Program-made: the position numbers and the translations under genes
Notes under the pieces: generated by a model
What the model was told of the DNA's origin: nothing
The model's input: the letters and a program-made list of their open reading frames with translations, nothing else
Databases searched by the model: none
Shown: positions 27,031 to 36,216 of the stretch, piece by piece
Layout: every line of letters starts with the position of its first letter
How positions within the stretch are numbered: the stretch's first letter is position 1
Origin: a bacterium
GTDB lineage: Bacteria; Myxococcota_A; Bradymonadia; UBA7976; UBA1532
Direction of reading: 5' to 3'
DNA: 64,000 nucleotides
Assembly (NCBI GenBank): GCA_030426085.1
Contig: JAUHYW010000015.1
Span: forward strand, 1-64,000

Positions 27031-28347
27031 TCACTCCTCGATCGGCCGCTCGGGCTCGATGATCGTGCGCATGCCGGTGCCGATGACCAGCTTGCGGGCC
27101 CGCTTGAGCTTCGCCGGCCGCTCCTTCGTATCGGCGGTCCACCACAGCGCCGACGCCTCCCGGGGCGAGGCGCTCACGACCAGCCGCCCGGCCCGATCGT
27201 AGACCCAGAGCTGCATCGAGCTGCGCGGCTTCGTGCCCTTGCCGCCGACGCACTCCAGGCGGATGACCGCCGCCGGCGAGCCGGGCGTCGGCCGGGCGAA
27301 GTGCAGCCGGTCGATGTCGTAGGTGGCGCACGTCTTGGGGTCGCCGAGCTGGCGCACCGTGGGGATGATCTTCACCGGCCGGGTCGAGACACCCGCCCGG
27401 GTCAGCAGCCCCAGCTTGGGCGGCAGGTACACCCCCCGCCCGCAGGGCCAGGCGTCGATGCCGTCGTCGCTGCACAGCCCGTCGATCGGGGGCACCGGTC
27501 GGTCGTCCTCGATCTTCAGCTCCACCGCCGCCCAGCCGCCCTCGTCCTTCATCATCGCCAGCGCCTGATCCAGCTCGGGCGGCGCCTCGGCCCCCAGCGC
27601 GCCCTTCAGCGCCCGCAGCCCCTCCTCGATGAAGCAGATCTGATCGACCCCGCAGTCGAGGGCCATGTCCTGCCCGTCCGAGCGGGCGACGTAGCGCGGG
27701 GCGAACGGCACCGTCTGCCGCCCCCGCCGCGAGTCGAGCAGCCGCCCCGTCTTGCGCCGGGCTTTCACCCACGCGTCGACCTCCTTCTCCCGCCGCTTCT
27801 GGGCCGCCCCATCCACCGCCGCCGGGGTGTACAGCCGCACGTCGCCCAGGCAGGTGTGCTCGTCGCCCCCGCCCCGGTGCACCCCGTCGATGCGCAGCTC
27901 CACCGCCCGCAGCCGCTCGCCCGCCGGCACCTCGAACGTCTGCCAGCCCTTGTCGTCGGCCAGCTCGATCACCGTCGGCGGCCCGTCGGGCAGCGCGGTC
28001 ACCGTCGCCTGCGCCACCCGGGGATGATCCTTGAACGTGCGCCCCGAGCGCTGGCAGCCGTTCCTGATCTGGAGCGTCACCGCCCCCGGCTGCTTCACCG
28101 GGGTGACGTGGAACCGGATCCACTCCCCCACCCCGTCGCCCTCGGCCCCCTCGACCCAGCCGGTGCGCTTGTCGTCATCGGCGGCGAACAGCGGGTGATG
28201 GTCGCCCTTCGGGTCGTCCCACCCCCGGAACAGCGCGCTGCTCGCCTCGACCGGCGCCGCCACCAGCCGGTCGCCGCTCGGCTTCGCGTCGACCGCCGGG
28301 GCGGCTGTCACGAACGTCAGGAGACTCACCGCAAACATCCGGACCAT
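27031..28347 (-). CDS. Exported protein with discoidin-like N-terminal domain
   Basis: A protein of 438 aa. The ATG at 28347 is preceded by GGAGGTAGG, whereas the longer frame (28365) has no ribosome site. The signal peptide ends near AVDA. Residues about 30-160 resemble the NADase-type glycan-binding or F5/8C-like fold: LFAADDDKRTGWVEG, GVGEWIRFHV, LQIRNGCQ, then LRAVELRIDGVHRG and CLGDVRLY. The C-terminal half contains Cys pairs and a strand-rich part without a recognised family. It probably binds carbohydrate in the periplasm or on the surface; no catalytic site is visible. Confidence 0.7.
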   Translation of the reverse strand: MVRMFAVSLLTFVTAAPAVDAKPSGDRLVAAPVEASSALFRGWDDPKGDHHPLFAADDDKRTGWVEGAEGDGVGEWIRFHVTPVKQPGAVTLQIRNGCQRSGRTFKDHPRVAQATVTALPDGPPTVIELADDKGWQTFEVPAGERLRAVELRIDGVHRGGGDEHTCLGDVRLYTPAAVDGAAQKRREKEVDAWVKARRKTGRLLDSRRGRQTVPFAPRYVARSDGQDMALDCGVDQICFIEEGLRALKGALGAEAPPELDQALAMMKDEGGWAAVELKIEDDRPVPPIDGLCSDDGIDAWPCGRGVYLPPKLGLLTRAGVSTRPVKIIPTVRQLGDPKTCATYDIDRLHFARPTPGSPAAVIRLECVGGKGTKPRSSMQLWVYDRAGRLVVSASPREASALWWTADTKERPAKLKRARKLVIGTGMRTIIEPERPIEE

Positions 28348-28406
28348 CGGGCCTACCTCCACCATGTCGCGTCAGGAGCATGGCCGCCCGCGCCGCCCGG
28401 AATCAA

Positions 28407-28448
28407 GCCTTCGGCAGTGGGTGAGACTCACCATCCACCGCCGAAGGC
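28407..28448. promoter_or_regulatory. Nested palindrome upstream of the ATPase operon
   Basis: The outer arms GCCTTCGGC (28407-28415) and GCCGAAGGC (28440-28448) are perfect 9-bp inverted repeats. They enclose the 13-bp palindrome GGTGAGACTCACC (28420-28432), almost concentric. It lies 58 bases before the ATPase ATG, in the divergent gap. It could be a two-tier operator or an RNA hairpin. Confidence 0.55.
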
Positions 28449-28506
28449 GCCCGTCGGAGAGTGGACCCCCTCCCGGAAAAGCGGTACGACCACCGAGGAG
28501 GCGACG

Positions 28507-29619
28507 ATGCGGATCGAGAGCTTCGAGTTCTGCGACCACGACACCGGCTGGCGGCTGAAGGAGGCGCGCTTCGACGGGCTGAACCTGCTCGTCGGGCTGT
28601 CGGGCGCGGGCAAGAGCAAGGTCTTGCGGGCTCTGGACGACGTCCGTCGGCTGGGGCTCGGCGAAGACGTGGAAGCCGGTCGCTGGTCGTGGGCGCTCGC
28701 ATGCCGACATGGGGGCCGACGCTTCGGATGGTCGGGCGTGCTCGGGCGGGTCGACGGCAGCCGGAGCTTCCTCGTCGAGAGGCTCATCGTCGACGATGCG
28801 CTGGTGATCGAGCGCGCCGATGGGCGCATTCGCTTCCGGGATCAGAAGACCCCCCGGCTCAACCACCGGGAAAGCATCCTGACATTGTTCGCCGACGAAG
28901 AAGAGCCGGAGCTGATCCGCTCGGGGTTGGCGCTGTGCTTCGACGTCGACCGCGAGACGTCGGGCCCCGTGCTGGTGCCCGACACCCTCGACGAGTTGTT
29001 CGACGAGGGGCAGGCTTTCGAGGGCTCTGCCGAGCAGTGGAGACACCGGCCACCCCCCCACGCCCCCGACCTGAAGAGCCCGCTGGCGCTCGGGCTGCTC
29101 ATGCTGCGACGCAAGCTGCCCGAAGTCTACGCTCAGCTCGTGGACAGCTATCGCGATGTCTTCCACACCGTCGAAGACATCGCGGTCGAGACAGTGCGCA
29201 TGCCGAGCGGCAACGTCCTCGAGATCCGACTCAAGGAGCGCGGCGCCGACGGGTGGATCGCGCACCGGGACATCTCCCGGGGCATGCTCAGGACGCTCGC
29301 GGCTTTGCGCGCCCTCCTCATCCTACCCGCCGGATCCCTGCTGACGATCGACGAGTTCGAGAACAGCCTCGGCGTCAACTGCCTGCCCGCGGTGACCCGC
29401 CTCATCGACAGCCGGGCCGACTGCCAGTTCATCCTGACGAGCCACCACCCCTATGTCATCGATCACATCCCCATCGACGCTTGGAAGCTCGTGCGCCGTC
29501 GGGGCTCGCGGGTCGAGCTGCTGCCCGCCCGTGACCTGCCGGCCCTGGTCGGAGAGTCCCAGCTCGACGCCTTCACCCGGCTGATCAACACCCCCGAATA
29601 CGAAGACGGCATCGACTGA
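28507..29619 (+). CDS. AAA (ABC/SMC-like) ATPase, probable defence protein
   Basis: A protein of 370 aa related to the AAA_15/AAA_21 ATPases. It begins IESFEFCD (a short beta-hairpin start), with Walker A GLSGAGKS at about 30-37, a signature-like ISRGMLRTLAALRA, Walker B LLTIDE with D282-E283, and a late TSHHPYVID switch His. The inserted helical lid lies between. Such ATPases power OLD, AriA, AbiLi and similar anti-phage or abortive systems. A GAGGAGG site precedes the ATG by about six bases. The TOPRIM-like gene starts five bases after the stop, which fits the paired architecture of these systems. Confidence 0.85.
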   Translation: MRIESFEFCDHDTGWRLKEARFDGLNLLVGLSGAGKSKVLRALDDVRRLGLGEDVEAGRWSWALACRHGGRRFGWSGVLGRVDGSRSFLVERLIVDDALVIERADGRIRFRDQKTPRLNHRESILTLFADEEEPELIRSGLALCFDVDRETSGPVLVPDTLDELFDEGQAFEGSAEQWRHRPPPHAPDLKSPLALGLLMLRRKLPEVYAQLVDSYRDVFHTVEDIAVETVRMPSGNVLEIRLKERGADGWIAHRDISRGMLRTLAALRALLILPAGSLLTIDEFENSLGVNCLPAVTRLIDSRADCQFILTSHHPYVIDHIPIDAWKLVRRRGSRVELLPARDLPALVGESQLDAFTRLINTPEYEDGID

Positions 29620-29624
29620 CCTCG

Positions 29625-30317
29625 ATGAACCTCTACTTCCTCGTCGAGGGCGATCGCACCGAGAAAGCGGTCTACCGCGCCTGGGTCGGGCACACCTTCC
29701 CCCGACTCACCGAAGCCGCGACCGCCGCCGCGCTCACCACCAACGGCTTCGTCGTCGTGAAGACCGGCGGCTACCCGGCCTACCTCGGCCGAATCCGTCC
29801 GGCGCTGGCCGACATCGCCGCCCACGGCGGCATCGACCACGGGTTCATCTGCGTCGACGCCGAAGAGGTGGGCCGCCCGGCCCGGCTGAGGGAGCTGCGC
29901 GCCGCCGTCGCCGCCGCCCGCGCAGCCCTCGGTGAACCGGTCCTGCCCCCGATCCACCTCGTCGTCGCCGAGTGCTGCATCGAGACCTGGTTCCTCGGCC
30001 ACCGCGACATGATGCGCCCCCAGCCGCAGGATCCGGCGCTGATCGAGTGTCGTCGCTTGTACGACGTGCGGCGGAACGACCCCGAGGCCATGGACGCGCC
30101 CCGTGACCGCTATCGCACCAAGGCCGCCTTCCACTACGACTACCTGCGGGCGATGCTGCGCGACCGCAGCCCGACGCTGCGATACAGCAAGACCCACTGC
30201 GCGCCCGTGCTGAGGCCCGACTACTTCGGCGCCCTGCGCGCCCGGGCCGGGCAGGGGCACCTCGCCAGCCTGAAGCATCTGCTCGACACCTGGCACGCGC
30301 TGGACGAAGCCGGATGA
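29625..30317 (+). CDS. TOPRIM-like protein (DUF4276/RloB-type), partner of the ATPase
   Basis: A protein of 230 aa. It starts with a strand and VEGDRTE (E8, E13), then a helix, and later FICVDAEE (D78, E80, E81) and ECCIETWFLG near 120. A first-strand Glu and a later D-x-E acidic cluster match the TOPRIM-type metal site of DUF4276, DUF4435 and RloB proteins, which act as nuclease effectors next to AAA ATPases. The fold assignment comes from motif order only. It overlaps the methyltransferase gene by four bases (ATGA). Confidence 0.7.
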   Translation: MNLYFLVEGDRTEKAVYRAWVGHTFPRLTEAATAAALTTNGFVVVKTGGYPAYLGRIRPALADIAAHGGIDHGFICVDAEEVGRPARLRELRAAVAAARAALGEPVLPPIHLVVAECCIETWFLGHRDMMRPQPQDPALIECRRLYDVRRNDPEAMDAPRDRYRTKAAFHYDYLRAMLRDRSPTLRYSKTHCAPVLRPDYFGALRARAGQGHLASLKHLLDTWHALDEAG

Positions 30318-30964
30318 GCCCCCTCGACCCCGCCGCCGTCGCCGCGCTCTACGACCGCCACGGCGCGAAGCAGGACGGCGCCGGGTGGTACGAAGACCCG
30401 CCGCTGCGCCGGCTGATGCAGCACCTCGCGCTCGCCGACGCCGGGGCGGTGCTCGAGCTCGGCGCGGGCACCGGGCGCTTCGCCGAGTGGCTGCTCGACG
30501 CGCTGCCCCCCACCGCCACCTACACCGCCGTCGACCTCAGCGGCGAGATGTGCCGCCTCGCCCGGGCCCGCCTCGAGCGCTTCGGGGCCCGCATCACCGT
30601 GCGCCACGCCGCGGCCGACGCCATCGAGCCCCCCGACGGCGCGTTCGACCGGACCGTCTCGGCCTACATGTTCGACATCTGGTCCGAGGATGTCATCCGC
30701 GACACCCTTGATGGCATTCACCGATGGCTCCGACCGGGCGGCGTCCTGGGTCTGGTGAGCCTCACCGAAGGCGAGTCGTGGCTCGGGCGGGCGGTGTCAT
30801 CGACCTGGGCCGCGGTCCACCGGCGCAAGCCCGAGTGGGTCGGCGGCTGCCGCCCGCTGAAGCAGGCGCCGCTGCTCGACGAGACCCGCTGGACGATCAC
30901 CCACCGCAGCGTCGTCCGGGCGTGGGGCATCCCCTCCGAGGTGCTCGTCGCCCGCCGCCGCTGA
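30314..30964 (+). CDS. Class I SAM-dependent methyltransferase
   Basis: A protein of 216 aa. Motif I is VLELGAGTGRFAEWLL (about residues 46-61), motif II YTAVDLSGEM, and motif III lies around FDRTVSAYMFDIWSED, followed by LRPGGVLGLVSL. This is a UbiE/Methyltransf_11-like enzyme using S-adenosylmethionine. The acceptor is unknown; there is no DNA-methylase NPPY motif, so small-molecule or lipid substrates are more likely. Its ATGA overlap places it third in the ATPase/TOPRIM operon. It could be a functional component or a passenger. Confidence 0.8.
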   Translation: MSPLDPAAVAALYDRHGAKQDGAGWYEDPPLRRLMQHLALADAGAVLELGAGTGRFAEWLLDALPPTATYTAVDLSGEMCRLARARLERFGARITVRHAAADAIEPPDGAFDRTVSAYMFDIWSEDVIRDTLDGIHRWLRPGGVLGLVSLTEGESWLGRAVSSTWAAVHRRKPEWVGGCRPLKQAPLLDETRWTITHRSVVRAWGIPSEVLVARRR

Positions 30965-30981
30965 CCCGAGCCGGAGCCCCC

Positions 30982-31230
30982 TCAATCGTCGGTGCGCCCC
31001 GGCTTGGGCTCGGCGCTGTGCTCCACCTCGACCTGCATGTTCTGCATCGCGCCCTTCGCCCCCGGGCGGATGAGCGGCGGGGGCCGGGGCACGCCGACCT
31101 TCTTGAGCACGACCCGCCCGTCGGCCGTGCGGTCGAACTCCACCCGGTCGCCCGAGTGCAGGTCGAGGTAGCGCAGGATGGACTTGGGCAGCGAGATCTG
31201 CCCCGAGCTGTTGATGCGGGACTCGGGCAA
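30982..31230 (-). CDS. AbrB/SpoVT-like small DNA-binding protein
   Basis: A protein of 82 aa. The swapped-hairpin core SRINSSGQISLPKSILRYLDLHSGDRVEF is typical of AbrB/MazE-like transition-state regulators, followed by VVLKKVG. The start is a TTG at 31230 with GGAG eight bases upstream, two bases after the helicase stop; longer frames would run into the helicase gene. The C-terminal 30 residues are basic and Pro-rich. It may regulate its own operon. No toxin partner of MazF or VapC type is visible. Confidence 0.72.
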   Translation of the reverse strand: MPESRINSSGQISLPKSILRYLDLHSGDRVEFDRTADGRVVLKKVGVPRPPPLIRPGAKGAMQNMQVEVEHSAEPKPGRTDD

Positions 31231-31232
31231 CT

Positions 31233-33797
31233 TCAGTTCTCCAGTCGGCTCAGGGCCACCAACGGCCCCGCGGGGTCGGGATCGTCGCGCAGGTCGATCG
31301 TCCCCTCGGCGAACCACATATTATCCCCTTCGTCGTCGCAGAGCACCTGGGTCACCGTCCACTGCCGGGGGCCGGTCTGCTCGAGCCGGGTGAAGCGCGC
31401 GTTGCGGGCCTCGTGGTCGAAGCGGATCCGGGCGTAGACCGCGTAGAACGGCTCGAGGGCCTGCTCCAGCCGCTTCGCGGTCCACGCCGCCTCCTCGTCG
31501 TCCTCCTCGACCCCCGGCGGGGTGCGCAGCATGTCGGCCGCCTCGTCGTAGTCTCCGTCGGACAGCGCCTTGACGAAGCCGTGCAGCTCGGCCCGCAGCC
31601 GGGCCCGGAAGAGCTTGGGGTCGTCGACCAGCGTCGGCACCGCCGCCGGCCCTGGCTCCGAGCCGTCGAGCGGGGTCTCTTCGCCGGCCTTCATCGCCTC
31701 CCAGGTCTGCAACAGGCTCGAGTCGGCCCGCAGCAGCGCCCGCACGAAGCCGATGACGGTGTAGACCCGGTCGTCCTTGACCTGCGATGGCACCGACTGC
31801 ACCAGCGCCTTGTACACCTGGCTGATGTGGCGCAGCAGCACCCCCTCGGCCCGCTTGAGGCCGTAGTGCCGCACGTACTCCCCGAAGGTGGCGTAGCGCT
31901 CGAACATGTCGCGCACCACGCTCTTGGGCCGCAGGTGGTCCCGCCGGACCCAGGGGTGGCTGCGGGCGTAGACATCGAAGATCTCGAAGACGAAGTCGGC
32001 GTCGGGCATCGGCCACGTCACCCGGTCGAGCTTCTCCCGCAGCTCGTCGTACTCGGCGCCCTCCGACTTCAGCCGCACGTACTCCTCGTCGCGCAGCTTC
32101 TTCTGCTGAGCCCGCAGCACCGTGTGGGGGTCCTCGAGGATGGCCTCGACCAGCGTCAGGATCTTGATGGCATAGTGTTCGTCTTCGGGCGAGACCTGAC
32201 CCACCGCGTACAGCAGGAAGAGCGACAGCGAGTGATAGATCGAGAAGTCGTCCTGCAAGTCGGGGCTGACCCGCACCGTCTGCCCCCGGCGGCCGCCCCC
32301 CCGGGGCTGTGTCTCGATGACACCGGCGTCGTGCAGCGAGCGGAAGATCTGCTTCGCGTCCCGCCGCAGGATGCCCTGCTCGGCCTCCCGGGTGTGGCTG
32401 CGGGCGATGAGATCGACCAGCATGCCATAGCCCCCGCGACCCACGGCGGCGTCCCCCCGCTGCAAGAGGTTGACCAGCATGCCGTGATCCACCGCGAACC
32501 GGGGGGTCAGCGCCTCGCTCTCGCCCTCGGCCAGCGCCCGGAAGGTGTCTTCGTCCCAGTGCACGTAGCCCCGGTCGGGCGGCGTCTTCTTGACGATCTT
32601 CTTGCGCTTCTTGGGGTTGGCCTGCGCCTTGCGCTCGAGCTTCTTGTTCTCGATGACGTGCTCCGGTGCCATGCACACCACCCAGCCCTTGTCATCGAAC
32701 CCCTTGCGCCCGGCCCGCCCCGCGATCTGCTTGAAGTCGCGCACGCTCAACAGCCGCGTCTTGCGCCCGTCGTACTTGCACAGCTTGGTGAACAGCACCG
32801 TGCGGATGGGCACGTTGATGCCCACCCCCAGCGTATCGGTGCCGATGATCAGCTTGAGCATGCCCTTCTGCGCCAGCCGCTCGACGAGCAGCCGGTACTT
32901 GGGCAGCAGCCCCGCGTGGTGCACCCCCAGCCCGTGGCGCACGAAGCGGCGCACGACCTTGCCGTAGGGGGTGTCGAAGCGGAAGCCCTGAAGCTCGGCG
33001 GCGATCTCGGCCTTCTCGCCCTTCGAGCAGAAGTTGATCGACATCAGGCTCTGGGCCAGCTCGGCCACGTCGCGGTGGGTGAAGTTCACCACGTAGATCG
33101 GGGCCTGCCCCTTCTCGAGCAGCTCTTGCAGGTGCTCTTGCAGCGGGTCGTCGACGTAGGCGAACTCCAGCGGCACCGGGCGCTGCGCCGAGCGCACGAG
33201 CGCCACCGGCCGCCCGGTGCGCGCCTCGAGCCGCTGGCTGATGTCCCGGGTGTCGCCCAGGGTCGCCGACATCAGCATGAACGTCGTCTGCGTCAGCGTC
33301 AGCAGCGGGATCTGCCACGCCATGCCCCGCTCGCGGTCGGCGTAGTAGTGGAACTCGTCCATGATCGCGTAGTGCACGCTGGCCCCGTCGCCCTGGCTGA
33401 GCGCCATCGCGGCCAGGATCTCGGCGGTGCAGCACAGCACCGACGCCTCGTGGTTGATGCTCGCGTCGCCGGTGAGCATGCCCACGTTCTCGGGGCCGAA
33501 CTGCTTGCACAGGTCGAAGAACTTCTCGCTGACGAGGGCTTTGATCGGCGAGGTGTACACCGAGCGCCGCCCGGTGGCGAACGCCCGAAAGTGCATCGCG
33601 AGCGCGACGAGCGACTTGCCCGAGCCGGTCGGCGTATTCAGCACGACGTGCCGCCCGGCGAAGATCTCGAGGATGGCCTCCTCCTGCGCCTCGTACAGCT
33701 CGATGCCCAGATCGAAGGTCCACTCGACGAAGATCTCGAACAGGGCGTCGTTCGCGATCGGGCCCGAAGGCAGCCTCTGGTACAGCGGGACGGTCAT
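31233..33797 (-). CDS. Ski2-like DExH RNA/DNA helicase with C-terminal DUF3516
   Basis: A protein of 854 aa. Motif I is NTPTGSGKS, motif II is DEFH, motif III is MSATLG, and motif VI is QIAGRAGRKG. This is the Ski2/Mtr4 order of superfamily 2. The second half beyond residue about 400 contains a KKRKK-rich linker and a helical region ending in a DUF3516-type domain. These helicases are widespread in actinobacteria and myxobacteria and probably unwind structured RNA. I chose the ATG at 33797 because homologues typically begin shortly before LPSG; an ATG at 33833 is possible. It is transcribed divergently from malic enzyme. Confidence 0.85.
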   Translation of the reverse strand: MTVPLYQRLPSGPIANDALFEIFVEWTFDLGIELYEAQEEAILEIFAGRHVVLNTPTGSGKSLVALAMHFRAFATGRRSVYTSPIKALVSEKFFDLCKQFGPENVGMLTGDASINHEASVLCCTAEILAAMALSQGDGASVHYAIMDEFHYYADRERGMAWQIPLLTLTQTTFMLMSATLGDTRDISQRLEARTGRPVALVRSAQRPVPLEFAYVDDPLQEHLQELLEKGQAPIYVVNFTHRDVAELAQSLMSINFCSKGEKAEIAAELQGFRFDTPYGKVVRRFVRHGLGVHHAGLLPKYRLLVERLAQKGMLKLIIGTDTLGVGINVPIRTVLFTKLCKYDGRKTRLLSVRDFKQIAGRAGRKGFDDKGWVVCMAPEHVIENKKLERKAQANPKKRKKIVKKTPPDRGYVHWDEDTFRALAEGESEALTPRFAVDHGMLVNLLQRGDAAVGRGGYGMLVDLIARSHTREAEQGILRRDAKQIFRSLHDAGVIETQPRGGGRRGQTVRVSPDLQDDFSIYHSLSLFLLYAVGQVSPEDEHYAIKILTLVEAILEDPHTVLRAQQKKLRDEEYVRLKSEGAEYDELREKLDRVTWPMPDADFVFEIFDVYARSHPWVRRDHLRPKSVVRDMFERYATFGEYVRHYGLKRAEGVLLRHISQVYKALVQSVPSQVKDDRVYTVIGFVRALLRADSSLLQTWEAMKAGEETPLDGSEPGPAAVPTLVDDPKLFRARLRAELHGFVKALSDGDYDEAADMLRTPPGVEEDDEEAAWTAKRLEQALEPFYAVYARIRFDHEARNARFTRLEQTGPRQWTVTQVLCDDEGDNMWFAEGTIDLRDDPDPAGPLVALSRLEN

Positions 33798-33888
33798 CGG
33801 GGGAGCATGGCCGACGCGCGGGGCGATTGGCAACCGCCGGCCCGTCTGCTACCAAAGCGAAACAACCTCCTGCGCACGGAGCCCCGCC

Positions 33889-36153
33889 ATGTCCCGCCGC
33901 CGCGACGCGCTCGACTATCACGCCCAGGGCCGGCCCGGAAAAATCGCCATCCGGCCCACCAAGCCCTTGCAGACCCAGCGCGACCTCTCGCTGGCCTACT
34001 CCCCGGGCGTCGCCGAGCCGTGCCTCGAGATCGCCAAGGAGGTCGAGCGGGTCTTCGACTACACCGCCCGGGGCAACCTCGTCGCGGTGGTCAGCAACGG
34101 CACCGCGGTGCTCGGCCTGGGCGACATCGGCCCCGAAGCCTCCAAGCCGGTCATGGAGGGCAAGGGCGTGCTCTTCAAGCGGTTCGCCGACATCGACGTC
34201 TTCGACATCGAGATCGACGCCAAGGACCCCGAGAAGGTCGTCGAGGTGGTCGCCGCGCTCGCCCCGACGTTCGGCGGCATCAACCTCGAAGACATCAAGG
34301 CCCCCGACTGCTTCTACGTCGAAGAGACCCTGCGCGAGCGGCTCGACATCCCGGTCTTCCACGACGACCAGCACGGCACGGCCATCATCGCCGCGGCGGC
34401 CTTCGTCAACGCGATGGACCTCATCGACAAGAAAGCCGAGGACGTGCGCTGCGTATTCAGCGGGGCCGGGGCGGCGGCCATCGCCTGCGCCCAGCTCCTC
34501 ATCTCGCTGGGGGTGAAGCGGGAGCACCTCGTGATGTGCGACAGCCGGGGGGTCATCTACGAAGGCCGCGAGGCGGGCATGAACCCCTACAAGCAGCGCT
34601 TCGCCCTCGACACCGAGCTGCGCACGCTCGAAGAGGCGCTGGTGGGGGCCGACGTCTTCGTGGGGGTCAGCGTGGCGGGCATGGTCACCCAGGACATGCT
34701 GCGCAGCATGGCCGACGACCCCATCGTGATGGCCATGGCCAACCCCGACCCCGAGATCAGCTACCCCGACGCGGTCGCCGCCCGGGACGACGTGATCATG
34801 GCCACCGGGCGCAGCGACTACCCCAACCAGGTCAACAACGTGCTGGGGTTCCCGTTCATCTTCCGGGGCGCGCTCGACGTACGGGCCACCGGCATCAACG
34901 AAGAGATGAAGCTGGCCGCGGTGCACGCCCTGGCCCGGCTCGCCCGGGAAGAGGTGCCCGAGGACGTGCGCCGGGCCTACGGCGACCAGACCCTGCGCTT
35001 CGGGCGGGAGTACATCATCCCCAAGCCGTTCGACTGGCGGGCGCTCTTGCGGGTGGCCCCGGCGGTGGCCAAGGCGGCGATGGAGTCGGGGGTCGCCCGG
35101 CGGCCCATCGAGGACTGGGACGGCTACCGCAACCGGCTCGAGCGCATCCTCGGCCGCGAGCGGGAGGTCATGCGCAAGATCATCACCAAGGCCGGCCGCG
35201 ACCCCAAGCGGCTGGTCTTCGCCGAGGGCGAGCACCCCAAGATCATGCGCGCCGCCCAGCAGTGCGTCGAGGAAGGCATCGCCACGCCCATCCTCATCGG
35301 TGACGTGCACGCCATCCGCGAGGTGGCGTCGGCCAACGACATCTCGCTGGATGGCATCAAGCTGATCGACAACATCCACGACGATCACTTCCCGCGCTAC
35401 ATCGAGGCCTACCACCAGCGGCGCAACCGCCGGGGGGTCACCCGCGAAGAGGCGAAGCGCATCATGCGCCGGCGCAACTACTACGCGGCGATGATGGTCG
35501 AGATGGGCGAGGCCGACGGCATGATCTCGGGCATGACCCGCAGCTACCCCGACACCGTGCGCCCGGCGCTCGAGATCGTCGGCCCCCGCTCGGGGGTGCG
35601 CAAGGTGGCCGGGGCCTACCTCGTCATCCTCGAGGATCGGGTCAAGATCTTCGCCGACACCACGGTCAACATCGACCCCGGGGCCGAGGATCTGGCCGAG
35701 ATCGCGCTGGCGACTGCGGCGATGGCCCGCCGGCTCGACATCGAGCCCCACGTCGCGATGCTCAGCTTCTCCAACTTCGGCAGCAACGACTCGCCGCAGG
35801 CCACCAAGGTGCGCCGGGCGGTCGAGATCCTGCGCGAGCGGGCGCCCTACCTCGCCGCCGACGGCGAGATGCAGGTCGGCCCGGCCCTCGACGTGGAGCA
35901 GCGCAAGCGCCTCTTCGACTTCTGCACGCTTCAGTCCGAGGCCAACGTGCTGATCTTCCCCGAGTTGAACAGCGCCAACATCGGCTACAAGCTCTTGCGC
36001 CACCTCGGCGACGCCGAGCTGGTGGGGCCGATCCTCATCGGCATGAACCGGGCGGTCAACGTGCTCGAGCGCGATTGCAGCGTGCGGGCGGTGGTCAACA
36101 TGGCCGCGATCACGGTGGTGCAGGCCCAGGAGATGGGGCGCGTCCTGCGCTGA
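33889..36153 (+). CDS. maeB: NADP-dependent malic enzyme fused to a phosphotransacetylase domain
   Basis: A protein of 754 aa, the usual MaeB length. The N-terminal malic-enzyme part has [12 protein letters not shown], the Lys/Asp-containing region [19 protein letters not shown] and the nucleotide-binding [14 protein letters not shown]. It converts malate to pyruvate plus CO2 with NADP reduction. From about residue 430 a phosphate acetyltransferase-like domain follows ([13 protein letters not shown], then [20 protein letters not shown]). In MaeB this domain is thought to be regulatory, binding acetyl-CoA. The enzyme supplies NADPH during growth on C4 acids or lipids. The ATG has ACGGAG upstream. 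Confidence 0.95.
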   Translation: MSRRRDALDYHAQGRPGKIAIRPTKPLQTQRDLSLAYSPGVAEPCLEIAKEVERVFDYTARGNLVAVVSNGTAVLGLGDIGPEASKPVMEGKGVLFKRFADIDVFDIEIDAKDPEKVVEVVAALAPTFGGINLEDIKAPDCFYVEETLRERLDIPVFHDDQHGTAIIAAAAFVNAMDLIDKKAEDVRCVFSGAGAAAIACAQLLISLGVKREHLVMCDSRGVIYEGREAGMNPYKQRFALDTELRTLEEALVGADVFVGVSVAGMVTQDMLRSMADDPIVMAMANPDPEISYPDAVAARDDVIMATGRSDYPNQVNNVLGFPFIFRGALDVRATGINEEMKLAAVHALARLAREEVPEDVRRAYGDQTLRFGREYIIPKPFDWRALLRVAPAVAKAAMESGVARRPIEDWDGYRNRLERILGREREVMRKIITKAGRDPKRLVFAEGEHPKIMRAAQQCVEEGIATPILIGDVHAIREVASANDISLDGIKLIDNIHDDHFPRYIEAYHQRRNRRGVTREEAKRIMRRRNYYAAMMVEMGEADGMISGMTRSYPDTVRPALEIVGPRSGVRKVAGAYLVILEDRVKIFADTTVNIDPGAEDLAEIALATAAMARRLDIEPHVAMLSFSNFGSNDSPQATKVRRAVEILRERAPYLAADGEMQVGPALDVEQRKRLFDFCTLQSEANVLIFPELNSANIGYKLLRHLGDAELVGPILIGMNRAVNVLERDCSVRAVVNMAAITVVQAQEMGRVLR

Positions 36154-36216
36154 GCCGCATTCCACAGACACAGACAGATCGACAGCGAGTCATCCGTTCT
36201 CATCGGGGGAGTCATC

